NCBI RefSeq assembly: GCF_019285775.1
Contig: NZ_CP079105.1
Location: forward strand, 868,001-932,000
DNA length: 64,000 nucleotides
Origin: Skermania piniformis
GTDB taxonomy: Bacteria; Actinomycetota; Actinomycetes; Mycobacteriales; Mycobacteriaceae
Reading direction: 5' to 3'
Below are positions 9,325 to 19,500 of this stretch, piece after piece; the first letter of the stretch is position 1, and every line of letters begins with the position of its first letter. Below the pieces are notes generated by a model that did no database searches, was not told the DNA's origin, and saw nothing but the letters and a program-made list of their open reading frames with translations. Both the position numbers and the translations under genes were made by a program.

Positions 9325-10738
9325 GCCACGCCGCGCTGCTCGTCGCCGGTCGAGCTGTCGGCGCTCGCGTCGGTGATCGCGGCAGCAGCCTCGGCGAGCA
9401 GCCGATGGATGCCGGAGTGAATTCCGCTGCAGGAACTTTCGATCTTCGTGGCGCTCTTCTGGATAGCGCCGGCCGCCTTCTTCACCTCGTCGAGTTGTCT
9501 ACCTGTTCGAGCGCCAGGGCGATCTTCTCCTCGGCAGCGGCGACGTGCCGCCCGCCGGTGCGCACGTTCGCGGCGAGCGCGGATGTCCGGAGCAGGAGAA
9601 TCAGCGTGCGGAGTAGCGCGGGATCGTCGCGTTCGGGATCGAACGCGGCGACGAACCGCCGCGCGCCGATCGTCCGGATGCTGTGCCCGTCGTTCTGCGC
9701 GGCATTGCGCACCAGGCCGAGCGCCGCCACCGCGCCGCGGTTCCGCTCGGCCTCGTCGAGGTAGTCGCCCCAACCACGCCGGGCGGAGTCGGTCATCTCG
9801 ATGACCAGGTGTGCCGTTCCGTCGGCCATCCGGAGTACGCCGTCGCCCTTCTTGCAGCGGGCGATCCGGCCGGCGCAGTCGCTGGTGTCGACGTACTCGT
9901 CGCCGAGGCCCACGGCGATGTCGTCGAGCAACGCGTGCATGCGCGCCGCATAGGAGTCGCCCTTGATCGGGGTGACCTTCGCCAGCTTGGTCGTCGCTTG
10001 CTGCACTCGCACTTCGGTAGTGAGTTCGGCGAGCTTGGTCGAGACATCGGCGTTCTGCTTCGTGATCAGGTCGGCCAACGCTTGCTGTTGGGCGTCGAGC
10101 GCACGGGCATGCGCTGCCATCGGCGAGGTCGGATCGCTCATGTCGAACTGTCTGACCGCCTTCGCGATCACCTCGCTGGTCGCGGTGGATGCGCGGACGT
10201 CCAGGTCGGCGGCGAACCTGGCCAGCAGTGGCTGCAGCCGGTCGAGCAACTCCGGATTGTCGCCGCCGACGAGGCGTCGCATCTCGGCGTTCATCGACGC
10301 CGACGCTTCGGTCAGCGTCGCGGAGAGCTGCTTTCGGGTGGCGGCGTCGGCTTCGGTGATCGCACACCGTGCCTCGGCAGCGGCCGCGGCGACAACCTCG
10401 GCGGCGGCCTTCGCCGCCCGGCCGGTTGCTTCGGTCGCCGTCGTGGTCGCCTCGGCGGCCCGGTCTCCCGCATCTCGGACCAAGCGCTCGAGCACCCGCG
10501 CTTCCTGCGCCTGACCGGTGGCCGACAATGCCAGCGCGCCGATCTTGACTGCCTCACTGATGAAGGTAGTGAGGTCGGCACCGGCGAGCGTGTCGACGTT
10601 CTCGACCACCGGCCCGCGTTCGCCGGTGGTCCAGCGCTGCGCCTCGCGCGTGATGTCTTTGTCACGCAGCGTGATTCCGGCGATCTCGACCGCGGTCGCG
10701 GTGTCGTCGAAACGGGCTCCTGCATCGATGGCGTTCAC
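9321..10738 (-). pseudogene. Coiled-coil protein with nuclease-like C-terminus, frameshifted near its end
   Basis: The main frame (GTG at 10738, with AGGAG 5 bases before it) codes for about 418 residues and stops at 9482 after ALEQVDNSTR. Just past that point the next frame continues LDEVKKAAGAIQKSATKIES and GIHRLLAEAAAAI to 9321, the expected tail of this family, so one base appears to be missing near 9490-9500. The N-terminal half is Ala-rich and coiled-coil (about residues 60-190); the later part GDGVLRMADG-x-HLVIEMTDSARRGW is arranged like a PD-(D/E)xK-type core but has T where a catalytic K would sit. Function is unknown. It diverges from the restriction-modification genes across 176 bases. 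Sequencing error is a real alternative to mutation. Confidence 0.6.
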
Positions 10739-10829
10739 GGCACTCCTGTTCGTTTGCTCCTGCAGTCGCTTGTTCGACTGCGTGGTGCCGAGCGTCGTCC
10801 CGGTGTCTATAAAGATCAATGTGAGGCCG

Positions 10830-10847
10830 TGATAAACCCCCTTATCA
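10830..10847. promoter_or_regulatory. Inverted repeat TGATAA-N6-TTATCA between divergent genes
   Basis: A perfect 6-base inverted repeat with a 6-base spacer lies in the 176-base gap between the frameshifted gene and the restriction-modification locus. It sits about where the -35 of a minus-strand promoter would be, with TATAGA at 10806-10811 as a possible -10. It may be an operator; the binding protein is unknown. Confidence 0.35.
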
Positions 10848-10914
10848 GTGACCATCAACCGTGATGAGAGCAATCTTGTTACTGTTCGGGTCGGAGTCGG
10901 GAAGGAGGCATCAC

Positions 10915-12768
10915 GTGGGCACTCTCACAATGCAGGACGTCGCCGACCTGGCGAAAGTGCGCCGACCGGTCGTCAGCATGTGGCGCAAGCGTCCGGTCGT
11001 CCGCGGCGTCTCGATGCCGTTCCCGGATGCGACCGAAGTGGTGGCCGGGGTGGAGCGATTCGATGCGGTCGCGGTCACCGAGTGGCTGGAGCGCACCGGG
11101 CGGGGCAACAATGCCGGTGCTGCGCTCGACGTGGCCGCGGTCGCGGCGCCCAGCGGAGCCACCGTCGAGGACGTGCTGACGTTGCTGTGCTGGCAGGTGC
11201 TGACCGGCGCGGACCTCGGCGGGACGACCTGGGACGAGCGGGTCGCCGCAGCCCGCGCGTTCGATCCCGATGACACGCTGCTACTCCGGGAGATGCAGGG
11301 ACTGCGGCCCGACGACGCGGTGCTCGACTTCGTCGACGACCTGATCGGTGCGTCGTTGGGCTCTGCGGACGCGCTGTCCCGGCTCGACCGAGGACGGTTG
11401 ACCCGTGAACTCGGGGTCCGCGACCTCACCCCGGCGGCGATCGGTCTGGTGCGGTGCGTGGCCCGGGCCGCGGTCGCGTACCTGGGCGAGGGTACGGCGC
11501 TGGTCGGCGACGACCCGCTCGCGTTGGCGGTCGCGGACGGATTCGAGCAGATCGTCATACCGAGCGATCGATCGTTGCGCCGCCGCGCCGTGGTGATAGG
11601 TGTGTCGGTAAGCGACGTGGTTCCGCGGTCGCGGGTCGTGGTGAGGTCGCTGGCCGGCCTCGATCCGGCAGCGGCGCTCGATCGGGCCGACGAGGCCCTC
11701 CTCGGGCTGGAACGAGACGACATCGCCGTTCTGCTGGGCCCGGCTTCTGCGCTGTGTGACGACCTGGCCGGGCCGCTGCAGTCGCGCCGTGCGGGAACTT
11801 TGCGCGTGCGGAATCTGATTGCTGCGCTGCGACTCCCACGGGGGATGTGGCGCGCCGCGCACCGCCAGAGTCTCGGCGTCTGGGTCTGCCGTGGCGGTGC
11901 GGCCGAACCGTCGCCCTGGGTCGCGGACCTGGCAGCCGGGCGCCTCGTGCTCGATGATCTCGAGGCGGATGTGGCGGGTGCGCTGGCCCGGTCGGGAAAC
12001 CGTGCCTACCGCTATGCCCGCCGGATCGACGTGGCGCGGGTGCTCGCCGCCGGTGCGCTCGTCCCGCGCGGAACGCGTGCTTTGCGGATACGCGGCCTGG
12101 ATGCACCCGCCCACCTGGATCGGGTGCACCGCGCGACCGAGCTGACCGCGACGACGCCGGACCCGCTCGACGTGCTGGTGGCCCCGGCGCCCGGCCGAGT
12201 CGAGTTGCGGCGCCGCTCACTCGGGGAACTGCAGGCCGACGGGCTGGTAGCGGTGAAGCGGGGGAGCCGGATCGATGCCGCGCATGCGTCGGCGGACGGC
12301 ACCGTCGTCGTCCTGCCGGAGGCGACGCTGCGCCTGGACCCGTTCGACGCGGCGCGGCACTACCCGCGAGCCACCCGGACCGAACCGGGCGACGTGATCG
12401 TCGTCGAGAAGCCGGTGCCGCGGGCCTGGGTCGACCCGGTCGGTGGTGCGCTGGTGGCCTCGCCTGCCCGGATTCTGCGGATCGATCCGCGGGCGGTGTG
12501 CGGGCCACATCTGCTGGCCGCCGTGATCAACGAGACCGCCGAGGCCGGCAGCGAGTGGCCGACCTGGAGCGTGCCCGAGATGAGCCCGGACGAGGCGAAT
12601 CGGCTCGAGGTCGTGCTGCTCGCGATCGACCGCTACGAGCGCGACCTGCGTCGGCGCTCGGACGCGGTGCACGACCTACGACAGGCCTTGATCGACGGGG
12701 TCGCCGCCGGCGCTCTGACCCTCGACGCACAACCCACCACGCCCGGCATCGCCGGGTCGACTCGATAG
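10915..12768 (+). CDS. HTH protein resembling a DNA methylase that lacks catalytic motifs (RM-locus accessory)
   Basis: The start GTG at 10915 follows AAGGAGG by 6 bases. Residues about 4-70 (TMQDVADLAKVRRPVVSMWRKR ... FDAVAVTEWLERTGR) match the N-terminal HTH seen in actinobacterial N-6 adenine methylases. The middle keeps a methylase-like rhythm (GEGTALVGDDPLALAVADG; LRVRNLIAALRLPRGMW) but has no DPxxGxG or NPP(F/Y) motif, so it should not methylate. The last 200 residues (SLGELQADGLVAVKRGSRID; GDVIVVEKPVPRAWVDPVGG) look like a target-recognition domain. I infer a DNA-binding accessory or specificity partner for the HsdMSR proteins encoded directly downstream (hsdM starts 10 bases later). 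A catalytically dead remnant is the alternative. Confidence 0.5.
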   Translation: MGTLTMQDVADLAKVRRPVVSMWRKRPVVRGVSMPFPDATEVVAGVERFDAVAVTEWLERTGRGNNAGAALDVAAVAAPSGATVEDVLTLLCWQVLTGADLGGTTWDERVAAARAFDPDDTLLLREMQGLRPDDAVLDFVDDLIGASLGSADALSRLDRGRLTRELGVRDLTPAAIGLVRCVARAAVAYLGEGTALVGDDPLALAVADGFEQIVIPSDRSLRRRAVVIGVSVSDVVPRSRVVVRSLAGLDPAAALDRADEALLGLERDDIAVLLGPASALCDDLAGPLQSRRAGTLRVRNLIAALRLPRGMWRAAHRQSLGVWVCRGGAAEPSPWVADLAAGRLVLDDLEADVAGALARSGNRAYRYARRIDVARVLAAGALVPRGTRALRIRGLDAPAHLDRVHRATELTATTPDPLDVLVAPAPGRVELRRRSLGELQADGLVAVKRGSRIDAAHASADGTVVVLPEATLRLDPFDAARHYPRATRTEPGDVIVVEKPVPRAWVDPVGGALVASPARILRIDPRAVCGPHLLAAVINETAEAGSEWPTWSVPEMSPDEANRLEVVLLAIDRYERDLRRRSDAVHDLRQALIDGVAAGALTLDAQPTTPGIAGSTR

Positions 12769-12777
12769 GAGCAGGCG

Positions 12778-14409
12778 ATGCCGCCACGCACACGCAAGAA
12801 CGCCGCGCCGGAAGCGCCGTCGACGATGAAGGAACTCAAGGACACGCTGTGGAAGGCCGCGGACAAGCTGCGCGGGTCGCTGTCGGCCAGCCAGTACAAG
12901 GACGTCATCCTCGGGCTGGTGTTCCTCAAGTACGTCTCCGATGCCTACGACGAGCGCCGCGCGGCGATCCGCGCCGAGCTCGAGGCGGACGGGATGGACG
13001 AATCGCAGATCGGCGACCTGATCGACGATCCGGAGGAGTACCAGGGCTACGGGGTGTTCCTGGTGCCACCCGCGGCGCGCTGGACGTTCCTGGCGGAGAA
13101 CGCGAAAGGGTTGCCCGCGGCCGGTGAGGCGGCGGCGAAGTCGGTCGGTCAGCTGATCGACGAGGCGATGGATGCGGTGATGACGGCGAACCCGTCCCTG
13201 GCGGGCACGCTACCGCGACTGTACAACCGGGACAACATCGATCAGCGCCGGCTCGGCGAGCTGATCGATCTGTTCAACAGTGCACGGTTCAGCCGGCAGG
13301 GCGAGCACCGGGCGCGCGATCTGATGGGCGAGGTGTACGAGTACTTCCTGGGCAATTTCGCCCGCGCCGAAGGCAAGCGGGGCGGCGAGTTCTTCACCCC
13401 GCCCAGCGTGGTGAAGGTGCTGGTGGAGGTGCTCGAGCCCACTCGCGGCCGGGTGTACGACCCGTGTTGTGGGTCGGGCGGCATGTTCGTACAGACCGAG
13501 AAGTTTATCTACGACCATGATGGCGACCCGAAAGATGTTGCGGTCTATGGCCAGGAGAGCATCGAGGAGACCTGGCGGATGGCGAAGATGAACCTCGCCA
13601 TCCACGGCATCGACAACAGCGGGCTCGGTGCGCGCTGGGGGGATACGTTCGCTCGTGACCAGCACGGCGACGTGCGGATGGACTACGTGCTGGCGAACCC
13701 GCCGTTCAACATCAAGGTATGGACCCGCAACACCGACGACCCGCGCTGGCGCTACGGTGTGCCGCCCGCGAACAACGCCAACTACGCTTGGATACAGCAC
13801 ATCCTGTCGAAGCTGGCACCGGGCGGCAAGGCCGGGGTGGTGATGGCGAACGGCTCGATGTCGTCGAACTCCAACGGCGAGGGCGATATCCGGGCCCAGA
13901 TCGTCGAGGCCGACCTGGTGAGTTGCATGATCGCGCTGCCGACCCAACTGTTCCGCAGCACCGGTATTCCGGTGTGCCTGTGGTTCTTCGCCAAGGACAA
14001 GGGTGCGGGACCGCAGGGGTCGATCGACCGCAGCGGCGAGGTGCTCTTCATCGACGCCCGCGAACTCGGCTACATGGTCGATCGCGCCGAGCGGGCGTTG
14101 AGCGAGGAGGAGATCGTCCGCATCGGCGATACCTACCACGCCTGGCGCGGGTCGGCGTCAGCCGCGACGAAGGGAGTCGAGTACGCCGACATTCCAGGTT
14201 TCTGCAAATCGGCGACCTTGGCGGACATCAAAGGAGCGGACTACGCGCTGACGCCGGGGAGGTACGTCGGGTCTCCCGAGGTGGAGGACGACGGGGAGCC
14301 GCTGGATCAGAAGATCGCCCGATTGAGAGCGGAGTTGCTCGCGGCTTTCGACGAGTCGGCCCGGTTGGAGAAGGTTGTGCGGGAGCAGTTGGAGCGGGTC
14401 GGTGGGTGA
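12778..14409 (+). CDS. hsdM: Type I restriction-modification methyltransferase subunit HsdM
   Basis: HsdM transfers a methyl group from S-adenosylmethionine to adenine N6 in the complex M2S1. The 543-residue product has an N-terminal helical domain (TMKELKDTLWKAADKLRGS, YKDVILGLVFLKYVSDAY), the SAM-binding motif YDPCCGSGGMF near residue 226 and the catalytic motif NPPFN near 306. It begins 10 bases after the methylase-like gene with GGAG upstream, and its stop lies 5 bases inside the hsdS start. Both catalytic motifs are intact, so the methylase should be active with HsdS. Confidence 0.95.
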   Translation: MPPRTRKNAAPEAPSTMKELKDTLWKAADKLRGSLSASQYKDVILGLVFLKYVSDAYDERRAAIRAELEADGMDESQIGDLIDDPEEYQGYGVFLVPPAARWTFLAENAKGLPAAGEAAAKSVGQLIDEAMDAVMTANPSLAGTLPRLYNRDNIDQRRLGELIDLFNSARFSRQGEHRARDLMGEVYEYFLGNFARAEGKRGGEFFTPPSVVKVLVEVLEPTRGRVYDPCCGSGGMFVQTEKFIYDHDGDPKDVAVYGQESIEETWRMAKMNLAIHGIDNSGLGARWGDTFARDQHGDVRMDYVLANPPFNIKVWTRNTDDPRWRYGVPPANNANYAWIQHILSKLAPGGKAGVVMANGSMSSNSNGEGDIRAQIVEADLVSCMIALPTQLFRSTGIPVCLWFFAKDKGAGPQGSIDRSGEVLFIDARELGYMVDRAERALSEEEIVRIGDTYHAWRGSASAATKGVEYADIPGFCKSATLADIKGADYALTPGRYVGSPEVEDDGEPLDQKIARLRAELLAAFDESARLEKVVREQLERVGG

Positions 14410-15562
14410 GTGGCGAACCGTGCGTCTCGGCGACGTTGCAGCCGAGGTCACTGTCGGACATGTCGGTCGCATGGCCGATCAGTATCAGCGATTGGGGGTC
14501 CCGTTTCTCCGATCCCAGAATGTCCGGCCGCATCGGATCGATACCACTGATCTGGAGTACATCGACGATGCGTTTCACGCGAGCCTGAAAAAGTCTGCTC
14601 TCCGAGCCGGCGATGTCGTAACTGTCCGAACGGGAAGTCCGGGCCAGTCCGCCGTAGTTCCAGGTTGGCTCGATGAGGCGAATTGCTCCGATCTCGTCAT
14701 TACTCGTCCCGGCCCGCTGTTGGACGCGCGTTGGTTAAGCTACCAACTCAACTGGCTAACGAGTACCCACATCGCATCGCGACTCGTGGGCGCAGTCCAG
14801 CAACACTTCAACGTTCGGGCCGCAAAAGAGCTTGAGCTGTGCATGCCTGGCGTCGATGAACAACGGGCGATTGCGGAGGTGCTGGGCGCCCTCGACGACA
14901 AGATCGCCGCCAACACGAATTCACAACGGTTGTCAGCGACGTTGACCACGTCGCTCTACAGGCACGCTGTAGACGCCGACTCGTTGTCGGTGCCATTCTT
15001 TCGGATCCTGAATGTCGACTTCGGCGAAGCGTTTAAGGGTGATCAGTTCGCATCAACTGGTGAAGGTCGACCCCTTATCAGAATCCGCGATCTGACCTCC
15101 TTCGAGCCACAGGTTTGGACAGTGGAACGGCGGCCCGCGGAAGTCACGGTTGCCCCCGGAGATGTCGTCGTGGGGATGGACGGAGAGTTCCGCGCCACGT
15201 GGTGGTTGGGTGATCCCGGGTTGCTGAACCAGCGGGTATGTCGGGTGCATTCGAGCATTGCTGGGGGTGCTTTCGTGGCAGAAGCCATCCGTGGCCCGCT
15301 CGCGCAGATAGAACGGGAAAAAACGGCGACCACAGTTATCCACCTGAACAAATCGGATCTAGAGCGCTCCAGCGTGCGTGTTCCGGCGCCGACCAAGCTG
15401 ACTTGGTTTGAGGGCTGCGCCGAGCCTGTGGTAGCCGCGTTGGTTTCGGCGGCGCGGGAAAATCGAGTCTTGGCTCGCACCCGCGACGAACTCCTCTCCC
15501 TCCTGTTGTCCGGCAAGCTCCGGGTCAAGGACGCCGCGGCGGTGGTGAGCGATGTCGTCTGA
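14402..15562 (+). CDS. hsdS: Type I restriction-modification specificity subunit HsdS
   Basis: HsdS reads the bipartite DNA target. The 386-residue protein has a first target-recognition domain (EWRTVRLGDVAAEV to VRAAKELELCMPG), the central conserved helix VDEQRAIAEVLGALDDKIAANT that spaces the two halves, and a second domain (RPLIRIRDLTSF ... GDVVVGMDGEF) ending with a matching helix. GTG at 14402 overlaps the hsdM stop by 8 bases. Base composition is visibly less GC-rich than the flanking genes, as expected for recognition domains exchanged between strains. The target sequence cannot be predicted from this. Confidence 0.92.
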   Translation: MGEWRTVRLGDVAAEVTVGHVGRMADQYQRLGVPFLRSQNVRPHRIDTTDLEYIDDAFHASLKKSALRAGDVVTVRTGSPGQSAVVPGWLDEANCSDLVITRPGPLLDARWLSYQLNWLTSTHIASRLVGAVQQHFNVRAAKELELCMPGVDEQRAIAEVLGALDDKIAANTNSQRLSATLTTSLYRHAVDADSLSVPFFRILNVDFGEAFKGDQFASTGEGRPLIRIRDLTSFEPQVWTVERRPAEVTVAPGDVVVGMDGEFRATWWLGDPGLLNQRVCRVHSSIAGGAFVAEAIRGPLAQIEREKTATTVIHLNKSDLERSSVRVPAPTKLTWFEGCAEPVVAALVSAARENRVLARTRDELLSLLLSGKLRVKDAAAVVSDVV

Positions 15563-15630
15563 CCGCGAGGCCGCCGGTGCGGCGCGCACACATGTTGACG
15601 CGATAACGTGCGTGTGTGGGAGGTGGCGAG

Positions 15631-15813
15631 GTGATCAACGTGCGGACCTACTCGGCCGAGGAACTGGTCGCTCGCCGGCGGGGCATCCTGGACCAATTCG
15701 GGATGACCCTCGATGAGTTCCGGCAACGAGCAGAGACCTACTCGCTCCGCGGACGCGAGTATGACGCCTGGGACGACCTCAGCGACATCGAGTTCCTCCT
15801 CGGCGAGTCCTGA
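15631..15813 (+). CDS. Small hypothetical protein in the restriction locus
   Basis: The 60-residue product, (M)INVRTYSAEELVARRRGILDQFGMTLDEFRQRAE..., is helical and acidic at the C-terminus (YDAWDDLSDIEFLLGES). I know of similar short actinobacterial proteins with the GMTLDEFRxRAE core but no function. GTG at 15631 follows GGAGG by 9 bases; a start at 15616 would add five residues. It lies between hsdS and the DUF1016 gene in the same orientation and overlaps the latter if that starts at 15761. Confidence 0.5.
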   Translation: MINVRTYSAEELVARRRGILDQFGMTLDEFRQRAETYSLRGREYDAWDDLSDIEFLLGES

Positions 15814-16588
15814 CCTCGGCGAGCGCTACGCTTTCGCGATTCCTGACTGGTACCCCGAGCTGCTCGACGCCGTCGCAGATCGGGCGCGGTTTGGTCGCCA
15901 GCGTGCGCTCGCGGCGGCCAACCAGCGGCTGGTGCAGACCTACTGGGCGGTCGGCAACGAGGTCCTGGCTCGCCAGTCCGCCGAGGGTTGGGGTGCGCGG
16001 GTCATCGATCGACTATCCGCTGACCTGCGGAAACGCTTCCCGGACGCCACCGGCTTCTCGCCGCGCAACCTCAAATACATGCGCGCGTTCGCCGAGGCCT
16101 GGCCGGACGAGGCAATTGTGCAGCGCAGCGCTGCACAATTGCCGTGGCGGCACAACATGGCGCTCCTCGACAAGCTCGATGCGACCGACGTCCGACTCTG
16201 GTATTGCCGTGCAGCCGTCGAGCACGGGTGGAGCCGCGACGTGCTGGTCCACCACATCGAGAGCAGATTCCACGAGCGCGCGGGCAAGGCGATCACCAAC
16301 TTCGATCGTTCGTTGCCCCCGCCGGACTCCGATCTTGCCCAGCAGGCGACCCGCGACCCGTACCTGTTCGATTTCGTCGGCATCGCCGACCTCCGGCGCG
16401 AGCGCGCCCTAGTAATGCACTCGAGTGACACCGCGCCGATCGGGGTCGCCGAATGGACCACAGCGATCACTGCGAGCCTGCCGGCGGAACTCGAATCGAG
16501 CCTGCCGACGGTCGCAGAGCTCGAAGCCGAACTGGCAGAAACTAACTCACCGGTCGGGGGCGAACTGGAGCAGACAGATGATCAGTGA
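15761..16588 (+). CDS. DUF1016 (YhcG-type) protein lacking its PD-(D/E)XK nuclease core
   Basis: The N-terminal domain is well kept: ALAAANQRLVQTYWAVGNEVL, GWGARVIDRLSADLRKRFPD, GFSPRNLKYMRAFAEAWPD, AAQLPWRHNMALLDKL and HIESRFHERAGKAITNF. After QQATRDPYLFDFVGIADLRRER, where the PD-(D/E)XK nuclease domain of about 110 residues should begin, the sequence jumps to APIGVAEWTTAITASLPAELESSLP, the normal extreme C-terminus. The deletion is in frame, so a 275-residue protein could still be made, but it has no nuclease. The start is uncertain: ATG at 15761 lies inside the preceding small gene. Its stop overlaps hsdR by 11 bases. Family members are found beside type I restriction genes. Confidence 0.75.
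   Translation: MTPGTTSATSSSSSASPDLGERYAFAIPDWYPELLDAVADRARFGRQRALAAANQRLVQTYWAVGNEVLARQSAEGWGARVIDRLSADLRKRFPDATGFSPRNLKYMRAFAEAWPDEAIVQRSAAQLPWRHNMALLDKLDATDVRLWYCRAAVEHGWSRDVLVHHIESRFHERAGKAITNFDRSLPPPDSDLAQQATRDPYLFDFVGIADLRRERALVMHSSDTAPIGVAEWTTAITASLPAELESSLPTVAELEAELAETNSPVGGELEQTDDQ
16112..16142. repeat. Perfect 15-base inverted repeat inside the DUF1016 gene
   Basis: Two 15-base arms, GCAATTGTGCAGCGC and its exact complement, are separated by a single A. The palindrome lies in the codons for the conserved IVQRSAAQL segment. In the transcript it would form a strong hairpin. Confidence 0.8.
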
Positions 16589-19500
16589 AGCCGAATGGGA
16601 GCAGCACGCGCTGGATGCGCTGGGGGAGTGGGCCTGGCAGCCGGCGACGGGCAGCGCGATCGCTCCCGGCGCCAGCCGCGGCCGGACGGCGTGGGACGAG
16701 CTGGTCCTGCCGGAGCGTCTGCTCGATCGGATGCGGACGCTGAATCCACAGGTACCGCCCGAATACCTCGAACAGGCACGGGCCGCGATCCTCGCGCCGC
16801 AGTCGCAGGACCCGATTGCCGAGAACTTCCGGCTGCACCAGGTGCTCGTCGACGGCTACCGCGGAATCAGCTACATCGACAACGACGGGATCGAGCAGAA
16901 CCCGACGATCCGCCTCGTCGGCCATCGGCCGGACGACAACGAATACCTGGCTGTGCAGCAGGTCACGATCCGGACCTCGGAACACCAGCGCCGGTTCGAC
17001 ATCGTGCTCTACCTGAACGGACTGCCGGTCGCCGTCATCGAGCTCAAGCGGGCCGGCGACGGCCACGCCGACCTGCCCGCCGCCCGGGCGCAGCTCGACA
17101 CCTACCTGCGGGAATTCCCGATGGCGTTCCGGTTCGCCGTGCTGGTGGTGATCAGCGACGGGATCACCGCGCGCTACGGCACCCCATTCACCCCGTTCGA
17201 GCACTTCGCGCTCTGGAATGTCGACGACGACGGAGAGCCGATCGCGCCAAGCGATCCAGCTGATGACCGAGCCCGGACACCGCTCAGGGACCTGATGGAC
17301 GGCGTGTTCAACTCCGAGCGGTTCCTGCAGCTGATGCGGAACTTCACCGCCTTCGACGCCGAAGGCGACCGGCTGGTGAAGCGGATCGCCAAGCCGCACC
17401 AATACTTTGCGGTCACCAAGGCGGTCGGCTCGACCGTCGCGGCCGCCGAAAGCAACGGCAAGGCCGGCGTGGTCTGGCACACCCAGGGCTCCGGCAAGTC
17501 CATGGAGATGGAGCTCTACACCCACCTGGTCGCGCAGCAGCCCAAGCTCAAGAATCCGACCATCGTCGTCGTCACCGACCGGCGCGACCTGGACGGGCAG
17601 CTGTACGAGACCTTCGCCAAATCGCAACTGCTCCGGGAAAAGCCCGTGATCGTCACCAGCCGGGATCAGCTGCGGGACGAGCTGAGCCACCGGACGACCG
17701 GTGGGATCTACTTCACCACGCTGCAGAAATTCGGCCGCACCGAGACGGAGCGTAAGTCGGGCGCGGACCATCCGCTGCTCACCGAACGTCGCAACGTCAT
17801 CGTCATCGTCGACGAAGCACACCGCAGCCATTACGACTCGATCGACGGCTTCGCCCGGCACATCCGCGACGCGCTGCCCAACGCGGTGTTCATCGCTTTC
17901 ACCGGCACGCCGATCTCGTTCGCCGACCGCAACACCCGGCAGGTGTTCGGTCCGGTGATCGACACCTACGACCTCACCCGCGCGGTCGAGGACAACGCGA
18001 CCGTGCCGGTGTACTTCGAGCCGCGCCTGATCCGGGTCACGCTCGCAGACGGCGTCAGCGAGGACGATCTGGACCGTGCGGCCGACGAAGCGACGCTCGG
18101 CCTCGACGATGTGGAGCGCGCCCGGATCGAGCAATCGGTGGCCGTGATCAACGCCGTCTACGGGGCTCCGGAGCGGCTCGCCGCGCTGGCCCGCGACATC
18201 GTGGAGCACTGGTCGGTTCGGTCCGCAGAGATGTACAAGTTCATCGAGTCCCCGGGCAAGGCACTGATTGTCGGCGGCACTCGGGAGATCTGCGCCGACC
18301 TGTACGACGAGATCGTGCGGCTGCGGCCGGACTGGCACGACGACGCCCCGGACAAAGGGGTGATCAAGGTCGTCTACTCGGGGTCGCCGCAGGACCAGGG
18401 CAACGTCGCCCGGCATGTTCGTAACGGCAGCCAGAACAAGGTGATCCAGCAGCGACTGAAGGACGCGGACGACGACCTCGAGCTGGTCATCGTGCAGAAC
18501 ATGCTGCTCACCGGGTTCGACGCACCGCCGCTGCACACGCTCTACCTGGACCGGCCGCTGAAGGGGGCGTCGCTGATGCAGACCCTGGCCCGGGTGAACC
18601 GGACGTTTCGCGGCAAACCGGCGGGTCTGCTCGTCGCCTACGCGCCGCTGGCCGAGAACCTCAACCTGGCCCTGGCCGAATACACCGACACCGATCGTGC
18701 GAACAAGCCGGTGGGGCGGAACATCGACGAAGCGGTCGACCTCACCATCGGACTCGTCGCCCGGCTCGACACGTTGTGTGTCGGCTTCCCCTGGGAATCA
18801 GTGCTGCGCCGGCCCAGGGGTGGGCGGATCGCCGCCGCGGCCGGACTCACCGAATATCTGCGATCGCCCGCCAGCGCCGGCAACGAGCCGGGTGAGGAGA
18901 GCCTGGGGGAGCGCTTCCGCAAGTTGGCCAACGAACTCGGGCGCGCCTGGGCGCTGTGTGCCGAAGCGCAGACCCTCGAGGCCGCGCAGCGAGAGACGTT
19001 GCGTGCCAAAGTGCGGTTCTACGAAGAAGTCCGGGTGTGGATGAACAAGCTCGACGCCCAGCAGCGCCAGGCTGAAGGACGGCCGATCCCGGACGACATT
19101 CGGCGGACGCTGTCCGCCCTGGTTGCCGGCTCGACGGTGTCCGGCGACATCGTGGACATCTATGCTGCGGCCGGTCTGCCGAAGCCCTCGTTGGCCGATC
19201 TCGACGCCGACTTCGCTACCAAGGCAACTCGGGCCAGGCATCCGCACCTCGCGATCGAGGCGCTGCGGGCACTGTTGGCAGAGGAGTCGGCGACGGCGAC
19301 CCGGAACAATCTGGCTCGCGAACGCGCGTTCTCCGAGCGGATCACCGAGCTGATGCGCAGGTACACCAATCAGCAGCTCACCTCGGCGGAGGTGATCGCC
19401 GAACTGATTTCGCTGGCCAAAGAGGTGGCTGCGGAGGGTAATCGAGGAGAACGGTTCACCCCGCCGCTGAATCAGGACGAGCTGGCCTTCTACGACGCGG

